DNA of 37,192 nt. It comes from Streptomyces longispororuber. Lineage in GTDB: Bacteria; Actinomycetota; Actinomycetes; Streptomycetales; Streptomycetaceae. The notes under the pieces are model-generated. The model saw only the letters and a program-made list of their open reading frames with translations, was not told the DNA's origin and ran no database searches. Shown here piece by piece: positions 14,587 through 22,280 of this stretch. The stretch spans positions 1-37,192 of the forward strand of contig NZ_BNBT01000077.1 in assembly GCF_014656095.1 (NCBI RefSeq). Reading direction: 5' to 3'. A program made the position numbers and the translations under genes. How positions within the stretch are numbered: position 1 is the stretch's first letter; each line of letters opens with the position of its first letter.

Positions 14587-15237
14587 CTAGCTGTAGATGA
14601 TCATGGAGCCTTGGGCGAGGCTTCGGGTGGTGGCTGCGTGGAGGCCCAGCCAGACGTGGCGCTCGCGGGCGTAGGGGCTGGCGTCGTGCGGGGGCGGCGG
14701 GGCCGGTTCCTCCAGGGTCGTGGGGGACTGCGGCGGCGCCGGGGGCAGGGGCGGGTTCGCGGGGTCTATGCCGATGGCCGGGGCCACGAACTCCAGCTCC
14801 CGCAGGAGCGCCTGCGAGGAGCCCAGCGGGCCGCCGCCCGCGAGCAGCTCGTCGTTGGCGAGCGGTGCCGGGAAGTCCACGGGCACGTACGCCCCCGCGT
14901 GGTCGTAGTGCCACACCAGGTGCGACTGCTGGGCCGTCGCGTCGAACATCTCCAGGAGCTGTTCGTAGTCCCCGCCGAGCTCGTCCACGGGCGTGACCTC
15001 CAGGCCGCAGACCCGCAGCAGGTACGCGCGCCGCAGGAAGTGCAGCGCGTCGTAGTCGAAACCCGCGACGGGCGCCACGTCGCCGGAGAGGCCGGGCATG
15101 TACGCGTAGACGGGGACCGGCGGCAGTCCCGCCTCGGTCAGCGCCTTGTCGTACGTGGCGAGTTCCTCGGCGAAGGGGTTGTCGGGGCTGTGGCACAGCA
15201 CGTCGACAAGCGGGACGAGCCACAAGTCGCAGGCCAA
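14587..15237 (-). CDS. Conserved hypothetical protein
   Basis: I do not recognise a domain. The 216-aa protein is soluble. Residues 1-150 appear folded (LWLVPLVDVLCHSPDNPFAE, DYDALHFLRRAYLLRVCGLE, QSHLVWHYDHAGAYVPVDFP), then a proline-rich linker at about 158-185, and a short conserved-looking end (RERHVWLGLHAATTRSLAQG). It resembles Streptomyces proteins I have seen without assigned function. The TTG at 15237 has GAGGAG 6 nt before it. It is transcribed alone, following a terminator-like hairpin that ends the glycosyltransferase unit. Confidence 0.7.
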   Translation of the reverse strand: MACDLWLVPLVDVLCHSPDNPFAEELATYDKALTEAGLPPVPVYAYMPGLSGDVAPVAGFDYDALHFLRRAYLLRVCGLEVTPVDELGGDYEQLLEMFDATAQQSHLVWHYDHAGAYVPVDFPAPLANDELLAGGGPLGSSQALLRELEFVAPAIGIDPANPPLPPAPPQSPTTLEEPAPPPPHDASPYARERHVWLGLHAATTRSLAQGSMIIYS

Positions 15238-15330
15238 GAAAGGCTCCTCGGGTCAGAACGTCGAACGTCGGACGACGTGGGGTTCGGACGGGTCGGGTGG
15301 GGGGGGTTGGGTGTGACAGTCGGGTGGGCG

Positions 15331-15394
15331 TCGGGGCGAGTGGTCGGGGCGAGTGGTCGGGGAGCGGTCGGGGGGTGGTCGTCGAGTGGTCGGG
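15331..15394. repeat. GAGTGGTCGGGG minisatellite
   Basis: Several imperfect copies of a 12-13-bp G-rich unit (GAGTGGTCGGGGC) lie between the hypothetical gene and the hairpin at 15395. No coding potential was seen. Confidence 0.65.
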
Positions 15395-15420
15395 GGGCGC
15401 GTGCGACGGCGCACGCGCCC
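15395..15420 (-). terminator. Strong 11-bp hairpin after the glycosyltransferase gene
   Basis: GGGCGCGTGCG-ACGG-CGCACGCGCCC is a perfect 11-bp stem with a 4-nt loop, 46 bp beyond the stop at 15466. There is no U-tract, as is usual for actinobacterial terminators. Confidence 0.6.
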
Positions 15421-15465
15421 GCTACGGTGCGTGTTGTTCCCGCAGCGTAGTGGCAGCCGTGCCGC

Positions 15466-17919
15466 TCAGGCTCCCCCTCGTACGTCCCAGATCCACACCC
15501 CGTCTACCCACTTTCCGCGCTGTTCAAGGAGATCGTCCAGGGTCGTGCGCAGCGCCGCGTCGGCGGGCTGCGGGGCGAGCACGACGACGCCCGCGTTCCA
15601 GAACCGCAGGTCCTCGCGGACCGCGCGGCGCCAGGCGTCCGTGGCGCGCACGGCCCGGCCGGAGCCCCGGATGTCGCGCAGGAGGTTGGAGGTGTTGCGG
15701 GGCGGGGCGCCGTAGATGCCGATCCGGTCCGGGCCCCAGGGCCCGTTGAAGTAGCCGCCGGGGAGGCGGAAGCCCAGGCCGGCGGTGGTCTGCCAGTGCA
15801 GCGCCTCCGCGTAGCCGGGGTCCGGGAGCGGCACCGGTACGAGGGTCTCGCCCGCGGCCGTGTCCACGTACCGCCGCCAGGTGCCGTCGGCGACGAACGC
15901 CGGGACGTCGATCCGGTCCACGGCCTTCAGCGGCAGCGGCACGATGGGGAGCAGGGCCGCGGCGACCGCGCCCAGGCCCGCGTACCGCGCGACGAGCCGG
16001 CCGCGGCCCGGCGCGGACCCGGGCGCGCGCTCCTCCCGCGTCACCAGGTGTTCGATCGCGAGGGCCACCAGCATGCCGAGCACCGGCGCGCACACCATCG
16101 CCACGCGCCCCTCGATGACGGACTCGAACAGCGGCCGGTCGGCGAGGAGCGCCCACGGGCCCGGCAGCACCACGTCCGTCAGCGGGATGCGGAACTTCGG
16201 CCCCAGGGAGAGCAGCGCCGCCGCCACCGCCGTGACCGCGAGGGCCTTCACCACCGGGCGCCGCCACAGCCACACCGCGATCGCCAGGGCGAGGACGACG
16301 AGCGGCCAGCCGTAGAAGGCGTTCTGCTCGGTGGGGTTCATCGACAGCGCGGCGGCGGTGTCCGCGTCGCCCGCCAGCGAGCGCTCGGCGAAGGAGAGCA
16401 GGGCGAGCGGGCTGTTGCCCGCGTCGTCGCCGTGCAGCACGCTCTTGTAGCTCTGCGGCCCGAAGAACTGCCACCACAGCGGGAACGCGACCAGCGGCAG
16501 ACACACCCCGAGGCCGATCCCGACGCCCCGCGTCAGGGGGTGCCAGGCGGCCCGCGCCACGTCCCGGCGCACGACCGCGTACGCGAGCGTGAACAGCACC
16601 ATGCCGAGCGCCGCGAGCAGCAGCGGCTCCTCGCCGAGGAAGATCTGGTACGTCGCGAACAGGCCGAGCACCACCCCGTCCCGGACCACGTGACGGCCCT
16701 CGCAGAGCCGCAGCGCCCGGTCGATGATCAGCGGGATCATGAACAGGACGATGAAGTTCGGGTGCGCGTGCGCGTGGCTGACCATCGGCGGCGCGAAGGC
16801 GGCGAGCGCCGCGCCGGTCGCCGCGGCTCCCCGGTGGCGTACGAGGCGTCTGCGCAGCAGCCAGTACCAGACGGTCGCGGTGGCGGCGAGGCCCAGCGTC
16901 ATCGCCACGTTCAGGCTGACCGCCGGGCCGAACACCCAGGTCACCGGGGCGAGGGGGACGGAGAGGCCGAGCATGACCGTGTTGGCCATGAGGTTCACGC
17001 CGTCCGGCGCGTTCTGGAGGGTGGTGAACAGGGGGTTGTCGAAGTGGCTGACGTTGCGGGCGGTGACGGCGAAGAACCACTCCCACTGGTTCTGGTCCTG
17101 GAGGGCGTGGGGCAGGTAGCGGTGGTCCGGTGAGATCCAGCGGCGCGCGTACAGGGCAATCGAGGCGGCCAGGAAGAGGAACGCGACGAGCAGGTCGGCG
17201 GGGCGCAGCGCGCGGGCCCGCAGGGCAGTCAGCTCGGCGAGGACGCGGGCGTAGTCGGCGGGCCGCACCTTCGAGCCCTCCTGGTGCGACCAGCGCACCG
17301 GCACCTCCGCGACCGGCCAGCCCTGGGACCGGAAGTGGTGCAGTATCTCGACGTCTATGCCCCAGCCGCGCAGCCGGGACGCGGCGAAGGCCGCGCGGGC
17401 ACGGTCGCCGTCGAACAGCTTGAACCCGCACTGGGTGTCGCGGATCCCGGGGACGGCGACCGTACGTATCAGGAAGTTCCCGCCCCGGCCGAGCAGCTCG
17501 CGCAGCCGGTGCTGGTGCACGCCGATCGTCGCGCCGGGCCGGGCACGGGAGCCGACCGCCGCCGCGTGGCCCTCGGCGAGCGCCTTCTCCAGGGCCTCCA
17601 GCTCCTCTATGGGCGCGGCGAGGTCCGCGTCCGTGACCAGGACGCGGCGGCCGTACGAGGCGAGGACGCCCTGGCGCAGGGCGTGGCCCTTGCCGCGGTT
17701 CGCGCCGCCGCGGACGAGCTGGACGCGGGGGTCGGCCGCGGCGGCCTCGGCGGCGATGTCCGCCGTGCGGTCGCTCGACCCGTCGTCGACGACGATCAGC
17801 TCCCAGGCCGGGGGCCCGCCCGGCGCGTCGAGGTAGGCGCGGACGGCTTCCAGGGTGGGGCCGAGGCGGTGTTCCTCGTTGTAGGCGGGGATGACGACGC
17901 TGAGGTCCACGCCGGTCAT
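15466..17919 (-). CDS. GT2 glycosyltransferase (ALG5/DPG-synthase type) fused to a polytopic membrane domain
   Basis: Residues 1-240 form a GT2 domain like dolichyl-phosphate glucosyltransferases: VVIPAYNEEHR, DDGSSDRT (45-52), NRGKGHALRQG, the DXD motif TDADLAAP (D97, D99), and DTQCGFKLFDG (161-171). It should transfer a sugar from a nucleotide donor to a polyprenyl phosphate. From about 243 on there are roughly eleven TM helices with a long extracytoplasmic C-terminal domain, like a GT-C-type or flippase-like module, so sugar activation and use may be joined in one protein. The target glycan is unknown. The ATG overlaps the GntR stop (ATGA), giving a regulator-enzyme operon. At 817 aa it is much longer than a plain ALG5. 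Confidence 0.8.
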   Translation of the reverse strand: MTGVDLSVVIPAYNEEHRLGPTLEAVRAYLDAPGGPPAWELIVVDDGSSDRTADIAAEAAAADPRVQLVRGGANRGKGHALRQGVLASYGRRVLVTDADLAAPIEELEALEKALAEGHAAAVGSRARPGATIGVHQHRLRELLGRGGNFLIRTVAVPGIRDTQCGFKLFDGDRARAAFAASRLRGWGIDVEILHHFRSQGWPVAEVPVRWSHQEGSKVRPADYARVLAELTALRARALRPADLLVAFLFLAASIALYARRWISPDHRYLPHALQDQNQWEWFFAVTARNVSHFDNPLFTTLQNAPDGVNLMANTVMLGLSVPLAPVTWVFGPAVSLNVAMTLGLAATATVWYWLLRRRLVRHRGAAATGAALAAFAPPMVSHAHAHPNFIVLFMIPLIIDRALRLCEGRHVVRDGVVLGLFATYQIFLGEEPLLLAALGMVLFTLAYAVVRRDVARAAWHPLTRGVGIGLGVCLPLVAFPLWWQFFGPQSYKSVLHGDDAGNSPLALLSFAERSLAGDADTAAALSMNPTEQNAFYGWPLVVLALAIAVWLWRRPVVKALAVTAVAAALLSLGPKFRIPLTDVVLPGPWALLADRPLFESVIEGRVAMVCAPVLGMLVALAIEHLVTREERAPGSAPGRGRLVARYAGLGAVAAALLPIVPLPLKAVDRIDVPAFVADGTWRRYVDTAAGETLVPVPLPDPGYAEALHWQTTAGLGFRLPGGYFNGPWGPDRIGIYGAPPRNTSNLLRDIRGSGRAVRATDAWRRAVREDLRFWNAGVVVLAPQPADAALRTTLDDLLEQRGKWVDGVWIWDVRGGA

Positions 17920-18845
17920 TCGGCTGCTCGCCGGGGGGTGGCGGGGTGGGCGGGGTCGTCGGGCCGGTTGCTCCCGTGGCTCTGGGGGCTCTGCTGGCTC
18001 TGGGTGCGCTGGGTGCGTCGGCTGTGCTCGGCGGCCCCGGCGTTCCCGCCGTGCTCGCTGCCTTGGGCGTTCCCGCTGTTCTCGGCGTTCTCGGCGTTCC
18101 CGGCGTTCCCGGCGTTCCCGGCGTTCCCGGTGCCCTCGGCGTTCCCGGTGTCCTCGGCCGCCAGTGTTTCGACCAGCCGCAGGGAGTGCGCGTTGTACTC
18201 CGCGACGATCGTGTGCGCCGTACACGCGTCGTGGCGTGCCAGGGCGTCGACCAGTTCGGTGTGGCGGGACCACAGGCGGCCGCGCAGGTGGCCGGCGCGT
18301 TCGGCATGGCGGCGCAGGTGCGGGACCGCGCACACCCAGGACTGGACGCGCAGGCGGTGCAGGAAGTCGGCCAGGTAGGGGTTGCCGAAGAGGGCGCTCA
18401 GCTCGCGCCAGAAGCGCAGGTCGTAGCCGATGAGGACGGTGAGGTCGCCGGCGGCGGCCGCGCGGGAGGCCTCCTCGCCGCGGCGGCGCACCGACACGAA
18501 ACCGGACGGCGGTACGGGTACGCGGTCCGACGCGGCCGCCAGCTCGCGGAAGATGCCGTCCGCTATGAGGCCGCGCGCCTGGAGCATGCCGCGGTAGTCG
18601 GCGAGCGAGTGCTCGTGCACGCGGAAGCCGCGGTGCTGCACGGAGTCCAGGAGGCCGTGCGCGGTGAGGTGCACCAGGGCCTCGCGGACCGGGGTCGCGG
18701 AGACGCCGTACTGGTCGGCTATCTCCTTCACCGTGAACTCCTGGCCCGGCACGAGGCGGCCCGCGAGGATCTCGTCGCGCAGGGCGTCGGCGATCTGCTG
18801 GCGCAGGGTGCTGCGGATGACGGCTGGGCCGTCGGCTCCGGGCAT
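17916..18845 (-). CDS. GntR family regulator (FCD-like) with an asparagine-glycine repeat tail
   Basis: Residues 10-80 form the GntR winged helix (LRQQIADALRDEILAGRLVP, QYGVSATPVREALVHL, GFRVHEHS). Residues 85-235 are an all-helical ligand domain of the FadR/FCD kind, with DLRFWRELSALFGNPYL and RHTELVDALARHDA matching the metal/ligand-binding pattern D...H...H. The last ~75 residues are a low-complexity tail with a (GNA/ENA)n tripeptide repeat, encoded by 9-bp units. The ATG has GGAGG about 9 nt upstream. It is coupled to the glycosyltransferase below and follows the aminotransferase, whose upstream palindrome is a possible operator. The ligand is unknown. Confidence 0.85.
   Translation of the reverse strand: MPGADGPAVIRSTLRQQIADALRDEILAGRLVPGQEFTVKEIADQYGVSATPVREALVHLTAHGLLDSVQHRGFRVHEHSLADYRGMLQARGLIADGIFRELAAASDRVPVPPSGFVSVRRRGEEASRAAAAGDLTVLIGYDLRFWRELSALFGNPYLADFLHRLRVQSWVCAVPHLRRHAERAGHLRGRLWSRHTELVDALARHDACTAHTIVAEYNAHSLRLVETLAAEDTGNAEGTGNAGNAGNAGNAENAENSGNAQGSEHGGNAGAAEHSRRTQRTQSQQSPQSHGSNRPDDPAHPATPRRAAE
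18065..18155. repeat. 9-bp coding repeat in the GntR tail
   Basis: About nine copies of CGGCGTTCC-like 9-mers encode the GNA/ENA tripeptide run. Length changes keep the frame. Confidence 0.8.
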
Positions 18846-19026
18846 GGTTGGTGGCCTCCCCCTGCGTGGTCGTCTGCGGCTTCGCCGGACGCGTGGTGGT
18901 GTCGTCGCTTACGAGCACGTCAGACTACGCGGTCGGGGTTCCGCCCCGGCCGGCCCGGCCCCGCCCCGCCTGCGCCCCGGCCGGGCGGGGCCCGGCGGCG
19001 CCGGCCCGGCCGGGGGTGGGAGAGGG

Positions 19027-19045
19027 AGCCCCGCGGGGCGGGGCT
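19027..19045 (-). terminator. 8-bp hairpin at the aminotransferase stop
   Basis: AGCCCCGC-GGG-GCGGGGCT begins at the TAG codon of the aminotransferase. More G+C-rich inverted sequence follows toward 18960, then the GntR promoter region (18846-18950), where no clear hexamers were found. Confidence 0.6.
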
Positions 19046-20411
19046 ACGCGGTGTGGGCGTCGGCCGCGTCCAGGGCCCGGTCCAGGGCCGCCAGGCCGGC
19101 CTTCGCCTCGGACTCCGTCACCGTGCACGGCGGCACCACATGTGTACGGTTCATGTTCACGAACGGCCACACCCCGTTCGCCTTCGCGGCCGCGGCGAAC
19201 GCGGCCATGGGCGCGTTGGCCTCCCCGGTCGCGTTGTAGGGGACGAGCGGCTCACGGGTCCCTCGGTCGCGGACCAGCTCCAGGGCCCAGAACATGCCGA
19301 GCCCCCGCACCTCCCCCACGCTCGGGTGGCGCGCGGCCAGCTCGCGCAGGCCGGGGCCGACGACCTCGGCGCCGATCCGCGCCGCGTTCTCGACCACCCC
19401 CTCGTCCTCCATGACGTTGATGGTGGCGACGGCGGCGGCGCAGGCCAGCGGGTGGCCGGAGTAGGTGAGGCCGCCCGGGTAGGGCCGCCGGGCGAAGGTC
19501 TCGGCCACGGCGCCGGAGATGGCGACGCCGCCGAGCGGCACGTATCCGGAGTTGACGCCCTTGGCGAAGGTGAGCAGGTCCGGTACGACGCCCTCGTAGT
19601 GGTCCACGGCGAACCACTTGCCGGTGCGGCCGAAGCCCGCCATCACCTCGTCCAGGATCAGGACGATGCCGTGCCGGTCGCACAGCTCGCGGACGCCCGC
19701 GAGGTAGCCGGGCGGCGGCGGCATGATCCCGGCGGTGCCGGGGATCGTCTCCAGGATGACCGCGGCGATCGTGGCCGGGCCCTCGAAGGCGATGGTGTCC
19801 TCCAGGTGCGTCAGGGCGCGCTCGCACTCCTGGGTCTCGTTCTCGGAGTGGAACGGCGACCGGTACAGGAACGGCGCCCAGAAGCGCACGACCCCCGCCG
19901 AACCGCTGTCGTTGGGCCAGCGGCGCGGGTCGCCGGTGAGGTTGATCGCGGCGGCGGTGGCGCCGTGGTACGAGCGGTACGCGGAGAGCACCTTGGGGCG
20001 GCCCGTGTGCAGCCGGGCCATGCGGGTGGCGTTCTCCACGGCCTCGGCGCCGCCGTTGGTGAAGAAGATCCTGTCCAGGTCGCCCGGGGTGCGCTCGGCG
20101 ATGAGCCGCGCCGCCTCCGAGCGCGCCTCGACGGCGAACGCCGGCGCGAACGTGGCGAGGCTCGCGGCCTGCTCCTGGATGGCGGCGACGACCTTGGGGT
20201 GCTGGTAGCCGATGTTCGTGAAGACGAGGCCGCTGGTGAGGTCGAGGTAGCGGTTGCCCTCGTAGTCCCAGAAGTACGAGCCGTCGGCGCCGGCCACCGC
20301 GAGCGGCGTGATGAGTTCCTGTGCCGACCAGGAGTGGAAGACGTGCGCGCGGTCGGTCGCGGCGACCGCCGCGCCGCGCTGGGGGTCGGGCTGAGGGGTC
20401 AGAGGGGTCAT
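19044..20411 (-). CDS. Class III aminotransferase (PLP-dependent)
   Basis: This 455-aa enzyme should move an amino group from an omega-amine or amino acid to pyruvate or a related keto acid. The fold-type I marks are present: GLVFTNIGYQHP, FFTNGGAEAVENATRMAR, SYHGAT, LILDEVMAGFGRTG with Asp254 binding the PLP ring nitrogen, TFAKGVNSGYVPLGG with Schiff-base Lys284, and GLTYSGHPLACAAA. Family members include beta-alanine, taurine and GABA transaminases; the substrate cannot be told. There is no ribosome site before the ATG, but TACCCT lies 7 nt upstream, consistent with a leaderless mRNA. A palindrome at 20479-20495 and the FCD-type GntR gene next door suggest catabolic control. Confidence 0.85.
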   Translation of the reverse strand: MTPLTPQPDPQRGAAVAATDRAHVFHSWSAQELITPLAVAGADGSYFWDYEGNRYLDLTSGLVFTNIGYQHPKVVAAIQEQAASLATFAPAFAVEARSEAARLIAERTPGDLDRIFFTNGGAEAVENATRMARLHTGRPKVLSAYRSYHGATAAAINLTGDPRRWPNDSGSAGVVRFWAPFLYRSPFHSENETQECERALTHLEDTIAFEGPATIAAVILETIPGTAGIMPPPPGYLAGVRELCDRHGIVLILDEVMAGFGRTGKWFAVDHYEGVVPDLLTFAKGVNSGYVPLGGVAISGAVAETFARRPYPGGLTYSGHPLACAAAVATINVMEDEGVVENAARIGAEVVGPGLRELAARHPSVGEVRGLGMFWALELVRDRGTREPLVPYNATGEANAPMAAFAAAAKANGVWPFVNMNRTHVVPPCTVTESEAKAGLAALDRALDAADAHTA

Positions 20412-20418
20412 GGGGGCG

Positions 20419-20424
20419 AGGGTA
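20419..20424 (-). promoter_or_regulatory. Candidate -10 box for a leaderless aminotransferase mRNA
   Basis: TACCCT on the minus strand, 7 nt before the ATG at 20411. No clear -35. Confidence 0.35.
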
Positions 20425-20478
20425 GGGGTGGGGGATGGGGGCGCGGCATGTGCGGGGTGTCTGGCGACCGCCGCATAA

Positions 20479-20495
20479 CCCGACAATCTGTCGGG
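20479..20495. promoter_or_regulatory. Palindrome upstream of the aminotransferase, candidate GntR operator
   Basis: CCCGACA-ATC-TGTCGGG is a perfect 7-bp inverted repeat, 68-84 bp before the aminotransferase start. GntR regulators of the FadR/VanR type bind short palindromes of this size, and such a gene lies two genes away. The assignment is inference. Confidence 0.45.
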
Positions 20496-20540
20496 CCCCG
20501 CGGCCCCCCTGGCGGAGCGGTCCGCGCGCGGAGAATCCGG

Positions 20541-20589
20541 TCCGCCCGTACCGCCCGTACCGCCTGTATCGCCTGTATCGCCTGTACCA
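20541..20589. repeat. 9-bp tandem repeat in the aminotransferase upstream region
   Basis: Five copies of CCGCC(C/T)GTA-type 9-mers in the 280-bp gap 20412-20691. Small frames through it give IQA/VRA repeats and are not genes. Confidence 0.75.
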
Positions 20590-20691
20590 CCCGGCCACGC
20601 GTCGCCCGTCGGCGTACGTCACCACCTCATCGGTGGAACGAACGCTCTACTCAGAGGAGGAACAGGTACGCGGCCCGCGCCTTCGGGGCGC

Positions 20692-21330
20692 TCAGTCGTC
20701 CGGGGCCGGGCGGACCCGGGGGCCGGTGGCGTCGCAGGTGATGGCGTACGACAGGTCGTCGTCCGCCGCCGTGTCGTCGCTCGGCTCCGCCTCCAGGCGG
20801 ACCACGCGCCCCGGGCCCCGTACGACGTCCTCGTCGAAGTGGTAGCCGTCCGCCGGGCTCCAGGACACGAGGTACGCCGTGCCGTCCGGGCGGCACTCCA
20901 CCGTCGCCGTCCCCCCGGTGAAGCGGACCGTCGAGCGCCGCCCGGGAACCGCGGGAGCGGACGGGTGCGACGGTGACGACGTCCGCGACGAAGGCGGAGG
21001 CGAAGACGGCGACGCGGGCCGCTCGTGCCTCCCGGCCTCCGGGGGACTCGGCGGCGCCGACGGGCCCGGCGGGTCCGGCGCACGCGGTGTCGCCGAGGGA
21101 CCGGCCGACCGTGCGGGCGGCGGAGGTGTCCGCGTGGGCTCGGCGGCCAGCGCCCTGCGCACCGCCCCCTCGTCCAGCGGACGGCTGTGCGCCGTGCCCC
21201 CGCCGTCCGCGCTCGCGAGCTGCCACGCGCCCAGCGCCCCGGCCGCCGTGCCCACGGCGACCCAGGCGGCCGTCCCCACCGCGCCCCACCTCTTCCCGCT
21301 CCACCACTTGCCCGTGGCACCTGGCCTCAT
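20692..21330 (-). CDS. Membrane-anchored proline-rich protein with a small outer domain
   Basis: No known family is recognised. The 212-aa protein has a short basic N-terminus, one TM helix at about 16-38 (WVAVGTAAGALGAWQLAS), a Pro/Ser/Ala-rich spacer of about 80 residues, and a C-terminal domain of about 70 residues with two cysteines (TVECRPDG, YAITCDATG) that could form a disulfide outside the cell. The ATG at 21330 is chosen because it gives the usual short tail before the TM; a GTG at 21375 is possible. It is divergent from the two-component system at 21492; GTTAA repeats lie between them, so joint control is plausible. Confidence 0.65.
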   Translation of the reverse strand: MRPGATGKWWSGKRWGAVGTAAWVAVGTAAGALGAWQLASADGGGTAHSRPLDEGAVRRALAAEPTRTPPPPARSAGPSATPRAPDPPGPSAPPSPPEAGRHERPASPSSPPPSSRTSSPSHPSAPAVPGRRSTVRFTGGTATVECRPDGTAYLVSWSPADGYHFDEDVVRGPGRVVRLEAEPSDDTAADDDLSYAITCDATGPRVRPAPDD

Positions 21331-21398
21331 GGCACCCGCCCCGCCCTTCACCGTCCAGGCCGCTTCGGCCCTCACCCTCCCCGGGCCTTCCCTAACGT

Positions 21399-21418
21399 CC
21401 GGTTAAGGCCCCGGTTAA
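21399..21418. promoter_or_regulatory. Direct repeat CCGGTTAA, 12-bp period
   Basis: CCGGTTAAGG (21399) and CCGGTTAAAG (21411), with a CTAAC just upstream. Response regulators of the OmpR family bind such direct repeats, and the same GTTAAG word recurs before the DUF4956-VTC operon. Inference. Confidence 0.4.
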
Positions 21419-21479
21419 AGCTCCGCAAGGACCCGTGCCCGGCGTGAACCAGGGAGTGAAGTGCGCGCGAATCCCTGGC

Positions 21480-21485
21480 TACCGT
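21480..21485 (+). promoter_or_regulatory. Candidate -10 box for a leaderless response-regulator mRNA
   Basis: TACCGT lies 6 nt before the ATG at 21492; GTGAAG 18 nt upstream of it is a poor -35. The gene has no ribosome site. Confidence 0.4.
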
Positions 21486-21491
21486 GGCCCC

Positions 21492-22268
21492 ATGGCCCAT
21501 CTTCTCGTCGTGGAGGACGATCCCCAGTTGCGCGGTGCCCTGCTGCGGGCCCTGCGGGACAAGGGGCACGCCGTCGCGACGGCGCCCAGCGGCATGGCGG
21601 GGCTCGACGCGGCCGTCACGCAGCGGCCCGACCTCGTCGTGCTCGACCTGGGGCTGCCGGACGTGGACGGGGCCCAGGTGCTGCGGATGCTGCGGGCCGT
21701 CAGCGACGTACCGGTCATCGTCGCCACCGCGCGCGACGAGGAGCCGGAGATGGTGGCGGTCCTGGGCGCCGGGGCGGACGACTACATCGTGAAGCCCTTC
21801 GGGGCGGCCCAGTTGGACGCCCGCGTGAAAGCGGTGCTGCGCCGCCTCGGCGCGGGCGCCGCGGAGGAGCCGCTGCGGGTGGGCGGGCTCACCGTGGACC
21901 CCGCCGCCCGCGAGGTGACCCTGGACGGCAGCCCCGTCGACCTCACCCCGCGCGAGTTCGACCTGCTCGCCCACCTGGCCCGGCGCGCGGGCCAGGTGGT
22001 GTCGCGGCGCGAACTCCTCGCCGAGGTCTGGCACCAGCCGCTCGGCGGCGCCGACAAGACGGTCGACGTCCATCTGTCCTGGCTGCGCCGGAAACTGGGC
22101 GAGACCGCCCAGGCCCCGCGCTACCTCCACACCGTCCGCACAGTGGGCGTCAAACTCGCCGCCCCGGACACGACCACCACCCCTGTCGCCACTGAAGAAT
22201 CCGCCGCGCCGACCGACACCACCGCCCTCGGCGAACCCGCCGCCCCCGCGCGGGCCGCGCGGCCCTGA
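21492..22268 (+). CDS. OmpR-family response regulator
   Basis: Receiver domain at 1-118 with acidic pair Glu8-Asp9-Asp10, phospho-acceptor Asp52 (VVLDLGLPD) and conserved Lys101 (DYIVKPF). The winged-helix effector domain lies at about 128-225 (VDLTPREFDLLAHLA, VVSRRELLAEVW, VDVHLSWLRRKLGE, YLHTVRTVGVKL). A Thr/Ala-rich tail follows. It would bind direct repeats when phosphorylated by the kinase encoded 12 bp downstream. No Shine-Dalgarno is present, and TACCGT 6 nt before the ATG suggests a leaderless mRNA. Candidate targets are its own region and the convergent DUF4956-VTC operon, which shares GTTAAG boxes. Confidence 0.93.
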   Translation: MAHLLVVEDDPQLRGALLRALRDKGHAVATAPSGMAGLDAAVTQRPDLVVLDLGLPDVDGAQVLRMLRAVSDVPVIVATARDEEPEMVAVLGAGADDYIVKPFGAAQLDARVKAVLRRLGAGAAEEPLRVGGLTVDPAAREVTLDGSPVDLTPREFDLLAHLARRAGQVVSRRELLAEVWHQPLGGADKTVDVHLSWLRRKLGETAQAPRYLHTVRTVGVKLAAPDTTTTPVATEESAAPTDTTALGEPAAPARAARP

Positions 22269-22280
22269 CGGGCGGGTCCC

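Noticed and set aside
20408..20590. Small frame with IQA/VRA repeats on the minus strand
   Set aside because: It is a translation of the 9-bp tandem repeat with no ribosome site.
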